Below, piece by piece: positions 56,191 to 64,000 of a stretch of DNA of 64,000 nt. Numbering within the stretch: position 1 is the stretch's first letter; every line of letters begins with the position of its first letter. Where the stretch lies: assembly GCA_040772885.1 (NCBI GenBank), contig JAXGXF010000003.1, forward strand, positions 186,001 to 250,000. The letters are read 5' to 3'. Origin of the DNA: Pullichristensenella sp002068815. GTDB taxonomy: Bacteria; Bacillota; Clostridia; Christensenellales; Aristaeellaceae. The position numbers were made by a program, and so were the translations under genes. The notes under the pieces were generated by a model, which had not been told where the DNA came from, did no database searches, and was given only the letters and a program-made list of their open reading frames with translations.

Positions 56191-57342
56191 ATGAAGAGGA
56201 TTCTGGCATTGGTTCTGGTGCTTATGCTGGCCATCTGCGCGTCGGCGATGGCCGAGACCGTGAAGATCGGCGTCTACGAACCGGCATCCGGAGACAGCGG
56301 CGCGGGCGGCAAGCAGGAGACGCTGGGCATGCAGTACGCGAACGCCGTCCAGCCGACCGTCGAGATCGGCGGCGTCACATACGACGTCGAGCTGGTCTAC
56401 GCGGACAACCAGTCCTCGACCGACAAGGCGCCCTCCGCCGCGCAGCAGCTCGTCAGCGCCGGCGTCTCGGTGGTTCTGGGCTCCTACGGCTCCGGCGTCT
56501 CGATCGCGGGCTCGCCGTACTTCAAGGACGCGGGCATCCCGGCGATCGGCGTCACCTGCACGAACCCGCAGGTCACGCTCGGCAACACCCACTACTTCCG
56601 CATCTGCTTCCTCGACCCGTTCCAGGGCACGGTTCTTGCGAACTACGCGTTCAACACGCTGGGCGCGAAGACCGCCTACTGCCTGGCCGAGCTCGGCAAC
56701 GACTACGACGTGGGCCTCGCCTACTACTTCCAGCAGGCGTTTGAGGCGCTCGGCGGCACCGTGATCTCCGAGAACTTCCCGCAGGGCAACGCGGACTTCA
56801 CCTCCTACATCTCGACCGCGACGCAGATGAACGCGGACGTGTTCTTCGCGCCGTGCTCGCTCGCGTACATCACCCAGATCATCGACCAGGCCGCGGCGCA
56901 GGCCGTGACCTTCCCGCTGATGGGCGGCGACACGTGGGACTCCAACGTCGTGACGACCGCCGCGCACGGAAAGAACGTCGAGATCTACATCTCCACCTTC
57001 TATCAGGAGGGCGGCGCGCCCGAGTTCGACGCCGGCATCAAGGAGTGGATGAACAAAAATCCCGAGATGCTGACGAACAACGGCGGCAACGACATGGTCT
57101 CCGCGGTCTCCGCGATGGGCTACGACGCCTACTTCGTGGCGCTCGAGGCGCTCAAGGCCGCCGGCACGATCGACTCGAAGGCCGTGAACGAGGCGCTCTG
57201 GGATGTCGTGTACGAAGGCGTCTCCGGCCACATCGAGTTCAACCAGGAGACGGGCGACGCGAACCGCAACTCCGCGTTCATCAAGAAGGCGAACACGGCG
57301 GAGGGCGTCTGGGAGTTCGTGACGGTGCAGACCGTCGAATAA
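56191..57342 (+). CDS. livJ: Branched-chain amino-acid-type ABC transporter binding protein
   Basis: The ATG at 56191 follows GGGAGGG by six bases. The 383-residue protein has a signal peptide (MKRILALVLVLMLAICASAMA). The Peripla_BP_6 fold shows VKIGVYEPASGDSGAGGKQ, the ligand-site VVLGSYGSGVS, CLAELGNDYDVGLAYYF and SAMGYDAYFVALEAL. LivJ/LivK-type proteins bind Leu/Ile/Val, but this family also serves amides and urea, so the ligand is unproven. It is the first gene of livJHMGF. Confidence 0.93.
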   Translation: MKRILALVLVLMLAICASAMAETVKIGVYEPASGDSGAGGKQETLGMQYANAVQPTVEIGGVTYDVELVYADNQSSTDKAPSAAQQLVSAGVSVVLGSYGSGVSIAGSPYFKDAGIPAIGVTCTNPQVTLGNTHYFRICFLDPFQGTVLANYAFNTLGAKTAYCLAELGNDYDVGLAYYFQQAFEALGGTVISENFPQGNADFTSYISTATQMNADVFFAPCSLAYITQIIDQAAAQAVTFPLMGGDTWDSNVVTTAAHGKNVEIYISTFYQEGGAPEFDAGIKEWMNKNPEMLTNNGGNDMVSAVSAMGYDAYFVALEALKAAGTIDSKAVNEALWDVVYEGVSGHIEFNQETGDANRNSAFIKKANTAEGVWEFVTVQTVE

Positions 57343-57366
57343 ATCCGCGGGAAAATCAAGAGTGCG

Positions 57367-57399
57367 TGCATGGCGGGAGACCCTCTCTCCCGCCGTGCA
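57367..57399 (+). promoter_or_regulatory. Stem-loop between livJ and livH
   Basis: TGCATGGCGGGAGA pairs with TCTCCCGCCGTGCA (14 pairs, one G-T) around a 5-base loop, 24 bp after the livJ stop, without a T run. Confidence 0.65.
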
Positions 57400-57489
57400 T
57401 CTGCTTTCCCCGGGGGTCCATGTGTGTCGCCTCGAAAGCGCACCGGGCGCGCCCTTTCGAGGCGGCGCAGAGACGAGGAGGGTTCCTTT

Positions 57490-58410
57490 GTGAGTACGGT
57501 CCTGCCCTATCTGCTGTCCGGCATCTCCGTCGGCGGGCAGTACGCCCTGATCGCCATCGGCTATACGATGGTCTACGGCATACTGCGGCTCATCAACTTC
57601 GCGCACGGAGACGTGTTCATGGTCGCGGGCATACTGATGGTGTATTTAAACGCCACCGGGCTTCCGCTGTATGTGACGCTTCCGATGTCGGTCATTCTCA
57701 CGATCATGATCGGATTCCTGATCGAGCGCGCGGCGTATAAGCCGCTGCGCTCCGCTCCGCGCATGTCGATCATGATCTCCGCGATCGGCGTCAGCTATTT
57801 TCTGCAGAACATCGTGCTCTACGTGACCGGCGGATTGAACAAGGTCTACCCGACGGTCCCGTGGATCTCGGAGTCGGTCAGCGTGTTCGGCGCGTCGACG
57901 AAGATGGTCACGCTCGTCACGCCGGTCCTGACGCTGATCCTCGTGGTACTGCTGGTGCTCCTCATCAACCACACGAAGGTCGGCATGGCGATGCGCGCGG
58001 TCTCGAAGGACTTCGAGACGAGCCAGCTGATGGGCGTCAAGATCAACGCCGTCATCTCGACGACGTTCGTGATCGGCTCGTTCCTCGCCGCGATCGGCTC
58101 GATCCTCTACTTCACAAACTACAACACCGTCATACAGACCTCCGGCGCGATGCCGGGGCTCAAGGCGTTCGTCGCGGCGGTGTTCGGCGGCATCGGCTCG
58201 ATCCCCGGCGCGGTCGTCGGCGCGTTCATCATCGGCATCTGCGAAAACCTGATCAAGGGCCTCGACCTGATCTTGCTCAAATCGGGCATCATCAAGCAGA
58301 CGCTCGATCTCACGACATTCTCCGACGCGTTCACGTTCGCGCTCTTGATCATCATTTTGATCGTCAAGCCGACGGGGCTCTTCGGCGAAAAGACGACCGA
58401 CAAGGTATAG
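57490..58410 (+). CDS. livH: Branched-chain amino-acid ABC transporter permease LivH
   Basis: The start is GTG at 57490, seven bases after GAGGAGGG. The 306-residue permease has LSGISVGGQYALIAIGYTMVYG, INFAHGDVFMVAG and AVFGGIGSIPGAVVGAFIIGICE, the LivH pattern, with about eight hydrophobic helices. It pairs with LivM as the transport channel. The livM gene follows after 12 bp. Confidence 0.95.
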   Translation: MSTVLPYLLSGISVGGQYALIAIGYTMVYGILRLINFAHGDVFMVAGILMVYLNATGLPLYVTLPMSVILTIMIGFLIERAAYKPLRSAPRMSIMISAIGVSYFLQNIVLYVTGGLNKVYPTVPWISESVSVFGASTKMVTLVTPVLTLILVVLLVLLINHTKVGMAMRAVSKDFETSQLMGVKINAVISTTFVIGSFLAAIGSILYFTNYNTVIQTSGAMPGLKAFVAAVFGGIGSIPGAVVGAFIIGICENLIKGLDLILLKSGIIKQTLDLTTFSDAFTFALLIIILIVKPTGLFGEKTTDKV

Positions 58411-58422
58411 GAGGGCAGGAAT

Positions 58423-59544
58423 ATGCAGAAGAATTTCGCGCCTTCCGCCAAGAAGCGCCCGGACCGCGCGACCTGGATTTCGGCGGGCATCATATTTTTC
58501 ATCTACGTGGTCGTGTTCGCGCTCGAGCAGTTCATACCGCCGACGACGATGCTGTTCACCGTGCTCAAGAAGGGCGCGACCTACGCGCTCGTCGCGGTGT
58601 CGATGAACCTGCTGAACGGCTTTACGGGGCTGTTCTCGCTAGGACAGGCGGGCTTCATGCTGATCGGCGCGTATGTGTACGCGATCTTCAGCATCCCCGG
58701 CGAGGTGCGCGCGCGCGTCTACCAGTATTTCACGCCGGCGATCAACTTCACGCTGCCGGTCATCCCGGCGATGATCTTGGCCGGGCTCGTCGCGGCGCTG
58801 TTCGCGTTTTTGATCGGGCTCCCGGTGCTCCGGCTCAAGAGCGACTACCTCGCGATCGCGACGCTCGGCTTCGCGGAGATCGTCCGCGCGATCTTCCAGT
58901 GGAAGAAATTGGGCCCCGTCACGAACGGCTCGAACATGCTGAAGGACTACCCGACGTTCAACGACTTCAACATCGTAAACGCGGAGGGGAAGGTCGTACT
59001 GTACCTCTCGACGCTTCTGCCGTTTGTGATCGCGGGCGTGTGCATCGGCATCATCATGCTTCTGATCAACTCGACCTACGGCCGCTCGTTCAAGGCGATC
59101 CGCGACGACGAGGTCGCCGCCGAGGCGATGGGCGTCAACCTCGCGCGCCACAAGCAGCTCGCGTTCGCGATCAGCTCATTCTTCGCCGGCGTCGGCGGCG
59201 CGATGCTCGCGATGTTCACAAACACCGTGCAGGCCAAGGGCTTCACCTCGGCGATGACCTACGAAATCCTGTTGATCGTGGTGCTCGGCGGCATCGGGTC
59301 GGTGTCGGGAAGCTGCATAAGCGCGTTCCTGTTCGTCGCGTGCTCCGAGTGGTGGCTGCGCTTTCTCGACCAGAAGCAGGTGATCGGCACGTTCGAGGTG
59401 CCGCTGCTTCGCAACGGCTTCCGGCTGGTCGTGTTCTCGGTGATCATCATGGTCGTGGTGCTGTTCTACCGCCAGGGCATGATGGGCATGCGCGAGCTCC
59501 CGGACCTGTTCCGCAAAAAGCGCGGAAAGGAGGCCGCAAAATGA
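58423..59544 (+). CDS. livM: Branched-chain amino-acid ABC transporter permease LivM
   Basis: The 373-residue permease has MNLLNGFTGLFSLGQAGFMLIGAY, LRLKSDYLAIATLGFAEIVR, RSFKAIRDDEVAAEAMGVN and LIVVLGGIGSVSGSCISAF, all typical of LivM. The ATG follows AGGAGGGCAGG. Its stop overlaps the livG start (ATGA). Confidence 0.95.
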   Translation: MQKNFAPSAKKRPDRATWISAGIIFFIYVVVFALEQFIPPTTMLFTVLKKGATYALVAVSMNLLNGFTGLFSLGQAGFMLIGAYVYAIFSIPGEVRARVYQYFTPAINFTLPVIPAMILAGLVAALFAFLIGLPVLRLKSDYLAIATLGFAEIVRAIFQWKKLGPVTNGSNMLKDYPTFNDFNIVNAEGKVVLYLSTLLPFVIAGVCIGIIMLLINSTYGRSFKAIRDDEVAAEAMGVNLARHKQLAFAISSFFAGVGGAMLAMFTNTVQAKGFTSAMTYEILLIVVLGGIGSVSGSCISAFLFVACSEWWLRFLDQKQVIGTFEVPLLRNGFRLVVFSVIIMVVVLFYRQGMMGMRELPDLFRKKRGKEAAK

Positions 59545-60380
59545 GCGAGACCGTGCTTCGGCTAAACGACGTGACGATGCAGTTCGGCGGCGTCGTCGCG
59601 GTCAACAATTTGACGATGGAGGTCCGCCGCGGCGAGATCGTCGCACTGATCGGGCCGAACGGCGCCGGAAAGACGACCGCGTTCAACTGCGTGACCGGCG
59701 TCTACGAGCCGACGAACGGCGAGGTCTGGTTCGGGAATACGCTGATCGCGTCGAACCACCCGTCGGGCAAGATGAAGAAGCTCTACGCCGGCGAGAACGC
59801 CGGAAAGTACGAAAAGGTCGTCAAGATCACGCCCGACCGCATCACGAAGATGGGCATCGCGCGCACGTTCCAGAACATACGTTTGTTCAAGACGCAGACC
59901 GTGTTCGAAAACGTGCTGATCGCGACGCACCTTCGAAAGACCAGCAATTTGTTCTCGGCGACGTTCCGGGTAAACGCCAGGGAGGAGCGGAGGATGCGCG
60001 AGGAGGCGCTGAGGCTGCTCGACGTCGTGGGGCTCTTGAGCGTCCGGGACGAGAAGGCGACGTCGCTTCCCTACGGCAAGCAGCGGCGCCTCGAGATCGC
60101 GCGCGCGCTCGCGACCGGGCCGAGCCTCCTCCTGCTCGACGAGCCGGCCGCCGGCATGAACCCGCAGGAGACCGACGACCTCGGCCGCTTCATCCGCCGG
60201 ATCAAGGACGAGTTCCGCCTGACGGTGTTCATGATCGAGCACCACATGAACCTCGTCATGGACATTTCGGACAGAATCTACGTGATCGACTTCGGGAAGC
60301 TGATCGCCGACGGCACGCCCGCCGAGGTGCAGGGGAACCCGGAGGTCATTCAGGCGTATCTGGGGGTGGACGAGGAATGA
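59541..60380 (+). CDS. livG: Branched-chain amino-acid ABC transporter ATPase LivG
   Basis: The 279-residue ATPase has Walker A GPNGAGKTTAFNC, signature LPYGKQRRLEIARALA, Walker B LLLLDEPAAGMN and the switch His in MIEHHM. IARTFQNIRLF is typical of LivG. A loop of about 25 residues with GKMKKLYAGENAGKYEK (about 75-95) is longer than in E. coli LivG. ATGA overlaps link it to livM and livF. Confidence 0.96.
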   Translation: MSETVLRLNDVTMQFGGVVAVNNLTMEVRRGEIVALIGPNGAGKTTAFNCVTGVYEPTNGEVWFGNTLIASNHPSGKMKKLYAGENAGKYEKVVKITPDRITKMGIARTFQNIRLFKTQTVFENVLIATHLRKTSNLFSATFRVNAREERRMREEALRLLDVVGLLSVRDEKATSLPYGKQRRLEIARALATGPSLLLLDEPAAGMNPQETDDLGRFIRRIKDEFRLTVFMIEHHMNLVMDISDRIYVIDFGKLIADGTPAEVQGNPEVIQAYLGVDEE

Positions 60381-61102
60381 GCCTTCTGAAGGTGACGGAC
60401 CTGAAGGTCAGCTACGGCGGCATCGAGGCGCTCAAGGGCATATCGTTCGCGGTCGAGGAGGGGCAGATCGTGACCCTGATCGGCGCGAACGGCGCCGGAA
60501 AATCGACGACGCTGCGCTCGATCAGCGGCATCGTGCCGATCCGCTCCGGGAAGATCGAGTTTGGCGGCGAGGACATCACGGGCAAGGACCCGCAGAAGAT
60601 CGTCGCGAAGGGCATCGCGCTCGTCCCCGAGGGGCGGCGCGTGTTTCCGAACCTGACGGTGCTCGAAAACCTCAGGATCGGCGCGTACCTGCGCACCGAC
60701 GAGGACGCGATCGAGCGCGACAGCGCGCACGTGTTCGAGGTGTTCCCCCGGCTCAAGGAGCGCCATTGGCAGATGGCCGGCACGCTCTCCGGCGGCGAAC
60801 AGCAGATGCTGGCCGTCGGCCGCGCGATGATGGCGAGGCCGAAGCTGATGATGATGGACGAGCCGTCGCTCGGGCTCGCGCCGCTGGTCGTGCGGGACAT
60901 CTTCCAGATCATCCGGCAGTTGAGCGACGAGGGGATCACGATCCTTTTGATCGAGCAGAACGCGAACGCGGCGCTTCGCTGCGCGAACTACGGATACGTG
61001 CTCGAGACCGGCTCGATCGCGCTCTCCGGCGAGGGCGCGGTGCTGTTGGAAAATCCGAGGGTCAGGGACGCGTATTTGGGAGAGGCGAAGAGCAAAAAGT
61101 GA
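60377..61102 (+). CDS. livF: Branched-chain amino-acid ABC transporter ATPase LivF
   Basis: The 241-residue ATPase has Walker A GANGAGKSTTLRS, VPEGRRVFPNLTVLENL (the LivF hallmark), signature LSGGEQQMLAVGRAMM and Walker B MMMDEPSLGLAP. It overlaps livG by four bases and closes the operon before a terminator. Confidence 0.96.
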   Translation: MSLLKVTDLKVSYGGIEALKGISFAVEEGQIVTLIGANGAGKSTTLRSISGIVPIRSGKIEFGGEDITGKDPQKIVAKGIALVPEGRRVFPNLTVLENLRIGAYLRTDEDAIERDSAHVFEVFPRLKERHWQMAGTLSGGEQQMLAVGRAMMARPKLMMMDEPSLGLAPLVVRDIFQIIRQLSDEGITILLIEQNANAALRCANYGYVLETGSIALSGEGAVLLENPRVRDAYLGEAKSKK

Positions 61103-61115
61103 TCCCAAGACACCG

Positions 61116-61143
61116 ACAGGGGCCGAAAGGCTCCTGTTTTTTT
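61116..61143 (+). terminator. liv operon terminator
   Basis: ACAGGGGCC-GAAA-GGCTCCTGT followed by seven or more T residues, 13 bp after the livF stop; one G-T pair in the stem. Confidence 0.9.
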
Positions 61144-61243
61144 CCCTGAAAAAACCACAAACCATTCTCTGCGCGTTCACAGGCCGTTCAAGGGTGGCTG
61201 ATACAATCCGCACAGGTCCAGACAGAAAGGATGATTTTGATGG

Positions 61244-61274
61244 CATGCGGTCGAAAACCGCATGTATTTTTATA
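61244..61274 (+). terminator. Terminator-like hairpin in the putP leader
   Basis: CATGCGGT-CGAAA-ACCGCATG (61244-61264), then TATTTTTATAC. It would end any transcript begun near 61214. Confidence 0.6.
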
Positions 61275-61275
61275 C

Positions 61276-61306
61276 AAACCTCCATTTCTGCGAAAAATGG
61301 AGGTTT
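61276..61306. promoter_or_regulatory. Second inverted repeat in the putP leader
   Basis: A perfect 12-bp stem AAACCTCCATTT / AAATGGAGGTTT with a 7-base loop; symmetric enough to be a second terminator or a repressor site about 60 bp upstream of the putP -10. Confidence 0.5.
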
Positions 61307-61361
61307 TCCATTCGAAAAGTGAAACATTTAACATAAAATTCCTGCACATCCGCCGGCTTCT

Positions 61362-61370
61362 TGCTATAAT
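61362..61370 (+). promoter_or_regulatory. putP extended -10 promoter
   Basis: TGC-TATAAT (hexamer 61365-61370), no clear -35, 40 bp before the start codon. Confidence 0.6.
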
Positions 61371-61410
61371 GATGGGCATACCGTCGGAAAAAATGCAGGG
61401 GGGCGTCACG

Positions 61411-62979
61411 ATGAATCACGACACGGTACAAAACCTCATCGCCATGATCGGCTACATGGCGATCGTCATCGGCATCGGGCTCTACTTTTCGAAGCGGTCG
61501 AACCGGTCGAGCGAGGAGTACTTCCTGGGCGGCCGCTCGCTCGGGCCGTGGGTCGCGGCGATGAGCGCGGAGGCGTCGGACATGAGCGGCTGGCTGCTGA
61601 TGGGTCTCCCGGGCGTCGCCTACTGGTGCGGGTTCTCGGACGCCGCGTGGACGGCGATCGGGCTGGCGCTGGGCACCTACCTCAACTGGCTGTTCGTCGC
61701 GAAGCGGCTGCGCAGCTACTCGGTCGTCGCCGGGAACGCCATCACGATCCCGGACTTCTTCTCGAACCGGTTCCGGGAGAAGCGCAAGGTCATCATGACG
61801 ATCGCGTCGCTGTTCATTCTGATCTTCTTTACGGTGTACGCGTCGAGCTGCTTTGTCACCTGCGGGAAGCTCTTCAGCACGATGTTCGGGCAGAGCTACC
61901 GCACGATGATGATCGCGGGCGCGGTGTTCGTCCTGATCTACACGTTTCTCGGCGGCTTCCTCGCCGAGAGCGCGAGCGACTTCATGCAGGCGGTCGTCAT
62001 GATCTTCGCGCTGTCGGTCGTGCTGATCGCGGGCGTCGCCTCCGCGGGCGGGTTCGGCGCGGTCGTCGAAAACGCGAGGGCGATTCCCGGGTTCTTCACG
62101 TTCTTCGGCATCGCGAGTCCGACGGTCGGCGCGAACGGCGCGCAGATGATCTCCGAGGCCGGCGCCCCGCTGTTCGGCGCGGCGGGGAGTTACGGGCTTT
62201 TGACGATCATCTCGACGATGTCCTGGGGCCTCGGCTACTTCGGCATGCCGCAGGTGCTTTTGCGGTTCATGGCGATCCGCAAGCGCAGCGAGCTCGTGAA
62301 GTCGCGCCGCATCGCGACGGTCTGGGTCGTGATCTCGCTCGGGGCGGCGGTACTGATCGGCATCGTCGGCCGCGCGATGTTCCCGGTGCACGCGGTGCTC
62401 AACACCGCCTCCGGCGCGGAAAACGTGTTCATCGTGCTCTCGCAGACGCTGTTCCCGCCGCTTGTCGCCGGCATCATCATGGCCGGCATACTCGCGGCGA
62501 CGATCAGCTCGTCCGACTCGTACCTCCTGATCGCCGCGAGCGCGTTCTCGCTGAACATCTTCAAGAGCATCATGAAGAAGGACGCCACCGACAAGCAGGT
62601 CATGATGATGTCGCGCGTCGTGCTCCTGGCGATCGCCCTGATCGGCGTCGCGATCGCGCTCGACGAAAACAGCGTGATCTTCACGATCGTGTCGTTCGCG
62701 TGGGCGGGCTTCGGCGCGGTGTTCGGGCCGATCATGCTGTTCTCGCTGTTCTGGAAGCGCACGAATTACGCGGGCGCCGTCGCCGGCATGCTCGCGGGCG
62801 GCGGCATGGTGTTCCTGTGGAAGCTCGCGATACGCCCGCTGGGCGGCGTGCTCGGCATCTACGAGCTGTTCCCGGCATTCGTCGTGAGCGCAATCGCGAT
62901 CGTAATCGTGTCGCTTTTGACGAAGAAGCCGGACAAGGAGATGCTCCGGGAGTTCGAGCTCGCGAGGCAGGGGAACTGA
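61411..62979 (+). CDS. putP: Sodium:solute symporter, PutP (proline) type
   Basis: The ATG at 61411 follows AGGGGGG by seven bases. The 522-residue protein has about 13 membrane helices and the PutP motifs RSLGPWVAAMSAEASDMSGWLLMGLPG, RLRSYSVVAGNAITIPDFFSNRF (each a run of adjacent conserved residues), MSWGLGYFGMPQVLLRFMAI and ILAATISSSDSYLLIAASAF. It imports proline with sodium; close relatives take other solutes. It is a single gene ending at a terminator. Confidence 0.94.
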   Translation: MNHDTVQNLIAMIGYMAIVIGIGLYFSKRSNRSSEEYFLGGRSLGPWVAAMSAEASDMSGWLLMGLPGVAYWCGFSDAAWTAIGLALGTYLNWLFVAKRLRSYSVVAGNAITIPDFFSNRFREKRKVIMTIASLFILIFFTVYASSCFVTCGKLFSTMFGQSYRTMMIAGAVFVLIYTFLGGFLAESASDFMQAVVMIFALSVVLIAGVASAGGFGAVVENARAIPGFFTFFGIASPTVGANGAQMISEAGAPLFGAAGSYGLLTIISTMSWGLGYFGMPQVLLRFMAIRKRSELVKSRRIATVWVVISLGAAVLIGIVGRAMFPVHAVLNTASGAENVFIVLSQTLFPPLVAGIIMAGILAATISSSDSYLLIAASAFSLNIFKSIMKKDATDKQVMMMSRVVLLAIALIGVAIALDENSVIFTIVSFAWAGFGAVFGPIMLFSLFWKRTNYAGAVAGMLAGGGMVFLWKLAIRPLGGVLGIYELFPAFVVSAIAIVIVSLLTKKPDKEMLREFELARQGN

Positions 62980-62991
62980 AAGAAGGGTTCT

Positions 62992-63022
62992 GCGGCGATC
63001 CGGGTCGGGTCGCCGCTTTTCC
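62992..63022 (+). terminator. putP terminator
   Basis: GCGGCGA and TCGCCGC pair around an 11-base loop, then TTTTCC. The T run touches the next promoter's -35. Confidence 0.75.
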
Positions 63023-63051
63023 TTGACATTTTTTGGGACACGCACTATAAT
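63023..63051 (+). promoter_or_regulatory. Consensus sigma-A promoter of the deacetylase gene
   Basis: TTGACA (63023-63028), 17 bp, TATAAT (63046-63051): both hexamers perfect. The leader is about 135 nt. Confidence 0.88.
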
Positions 63052-63194
63052 CTGTGTTGAATTTTCGAGCCGAAGGCTGCGGCGGCGCCCGGGGTCGGCG
63101 TGACAATCCTTGATTGACCGGAGCACGGAACCCGCGCCCTCCGGCAATCGTCCAACGGGAGAGCGCGCAAAGCGCCGGGAATCGAGGAGAGCGC

Positions 63195-64000
63195 ATGGCT
63201 GACAGGAGAGACGCGCGGGAGGGGATCCCTCCCCGGAGGATGTACGGAAGCGCCCGGATGTCCGGCGGGCATTCCCCGCGCAGGGGGAGGCCGCCCATCG
63301 GGTTGATATGGACGCTCGCGGCGATGCTCGTGCTCGCCGCCGTCGCCGTTGTGCTGCTCGTCGGCCGTCCGAAGCCCGCGGCGGACGACCCGGTCGCGCC
63401 CGCCGTGGCGGAGCTGCCCGCGATCGGCCTTGCCGCGCGCGTCAGCGCGCCCCCGTCCGCGGAGCCGAAGGGGACGGCCGAGCCGCGGTTCTCCGAGGAC
63501 TTCGGCGAGGGAATGCCCATCGACGAGGGCGAAGCGGGGGGCGAGAGCCTGACCGACGACAGCTACCGCGAGGACGAGGTCGTCGGCGCGCGCCCGACCG
63601 CCGCGCCGGGCGGGTATCTGCCGATCTTCTCGAAGGCCAAGACCGGGGAGAAGATCATCGCGATCACGGTCGACGACTGCAACCAGACGGAAAACCTCGA
63701 CGGGATCGTCGACTGCGCGGTTCAGAACGGCGGGAAGCTGACGATCTTCCCGATCGGCAAGAACCTCGCGCGCGAGGGCCTGCAGGAGGTCATCCGCGAG
63801 GCGCACTCGCTCGGCATGGAGCTCGAGAACCACTCGTACAGCCACTCGAAGTTCTACACGCTGACCGCCGAGGAGATGGCGAAGGAAATCTACAACCAGA
63901 ACCGCGCCGTCAGCTATGTGCTCGGCGTCAATTACCGGATGCATTTCATGCGCACGCGCGGCGGCGACAACCGGCGCGACCTGCGCACGCATCAATATAT
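63195..64000 (+). CDS. Membrane-anchored polysaccharide deacetylase, 3' end beyond window
   Basis: The ATG at 63195 follows GAGGAGAG; 268 codons are visible and the frame is open at the window end. A basic N-terminus precedes a membrane helix at about 37-57, then a disordered acidic/Pro linker, then a NodB domain from about 140. Visible motifs are IAITVDDCNQTENL (motif 1, with TVDD for TFDD), ENHSYSHSKF (the His-x3-His metal site) and RTRGGDNRRD (motif 3). Such enzymes remove acetyl groups from wall GlcNAc/MurNAc or capsule sugars. The altered motif 1 keeps both Asp residues but lacks the usual Gly-Pro after them. Confidence 0.88.
   Translation, partial: MADRRDAREGIPPRRMYGSARMSGGHSPRRGRPPIGLIWTLAAMLVLAAVAVVLLVGRPKPAADDPVAPAVAELPAIGLAARVSAPPSAEPKGTAEPRFSEDFGEGMPIDEGEAGGESLTDDSYREDEVVGARPTAAPGGYLPIFSKAKTGEKIIAITVDDCNQTENLDGIVDCAVQNGGKLTIFPIGKNLAREGLQEVIREAHSLGMELENHSYSHSKFYTLTAEEMAKEIYNQNRAVSYVLGVNYRMHFMRTRGGDNRRDLRTHQY

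Larger units (their letters stand above)
61144..61410 (+). other. Leader region upstream of putP
   Basis: This gap contains a TACAAT at 61202-61207 (no good -35), a purine box with an ATG at 61231, and two tandem stem-loops, then the putP promoter at 61362-61370. The frame from the ATG at 61231 runs without stop into putP, but the promoter and both hairpins lie inside it, so it is not taken as the gene start. Confidence 0.45.

Noticed and set aside
61231..61410. 60-residue N-terminal extension of PutP from the ATG at 61231
   Set aside because: The putP promoter and two hairpins lie inside it, the extension is not membrane-like, and the ATG at 61411 has a strong ribosome binding site.

Overview
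The window looks like about 64 kb of the chromosome of a GC-rich, Gram-positive-type bacterium, probably a Clostridia (Christensenellales-like) gut anaerobe. The evidence is Firmicutes-style housekeeping genes (a SpoIIIE-like FtsK, an RsfA/Myb-like regulator, the rpoBC / L7Ae-like / rpsL-rpsG-fusA-tuf order), strong AGGAGG-type ribosome binding sites, sigma-A promoters that often carry an extended -10 (TGn-TATAAT), mixed-acid style Pta-AckA, and binding-protein ABC transporters. The taxonomic placement is inference. No tRNA, rRNA, CRISPR array, insertion sequence or prophage was seen.

Layout. 1-6 kb, all minus strand: a membrane-anchored coiled-coil protein (cut by the window edge), mnmA, and a MotA-like / MotB-like (ZorA/ZorB-like) ion-driven motor pair with a small membrane-anchored partner. 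6-10.4 kb: mnmE, dnaN and dnaA (minus), with DnaA boxes on both sides of dnaA, a candidate bipartite oriC. 10.4-14.8 kb: ftsK-rimO-pgsA with overlapping start/stop codons. 14.8-19.6 kb: a PH-like membrane protein, a UPF0489 (peptide-arginase-like) protein, a GT2-GtrA fusion, an NAGPA-type phosphodiester glycosidase, a small membrane protein and an acyltransferase-3. 19.9-24.3 kb: gyrB-gyrA. 24.5-28.7 kb: a secreted peptidoglycan-binding protein, a hairpin-rich gap, ackA, pta and tadA. 28.8-31.4 kb: a zinc-ribbon membrane protein, DUF5685, a J-domain protein and an HD-domain protein. 31.4-33.3 kb: a SANT/Myb-like protein divergent from a degenerate MreB-like protein. 33.3-37.1 kb: a five-gene surface glycan operon (rpiB, priming sugar transferase, epimerase, GT2, GT4). 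37.5-50.2 kb: rpoB-rpoC, an L7Ae-like protein, rpsL-rpsG-fusA-tuf. 50.2-55.1 kb: an rRNA-methyltransferase-like gene, a small membrane protein and an mglBAC sugar transporter. 55.4-61.1 kb: one unknown gene and a complete branched-chain amino-acid-type (liv) ABC transporter. 61.4-64 kb: a PutP-type sodium:solute symporter and a polysaccharide deacetylase cut by the window end.

How the parts relate. Replication initiation (dnaA, dnaN, gyrBA) and transcription/translation (rpoBC, str genes, mnmA/mnmE/tadA tRNA modification, RimO whose target S12 is encoded 31 kb away) form the core. The envelope genes (two glycan clusters, deacetylase, acyltransferase, NAGPA protein, PgsA) suggest an elaborate wall or capsule, against which the OmpA-domain motor pair would be anchored. 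Several operons carry perfect GC-rich stem-loops between the first gene and the rest (mglB/mglA, livJ/livH, rpsG/fusA), which suggests widespread post-transcriptional tuning of stoichiometry.

The most unusual points are the ZorAB-like motor without the known Zorya effectors, the degenerate MreB-like protein facing a Myb-like regulator, the DUF5685 / J-domain operon with its cysteine-rich tail, the paired 51-bp repeats in front of rpsL, the multi-hairpin gap after 25650, and a tuf gene whose codon choice differs from its neighbours.
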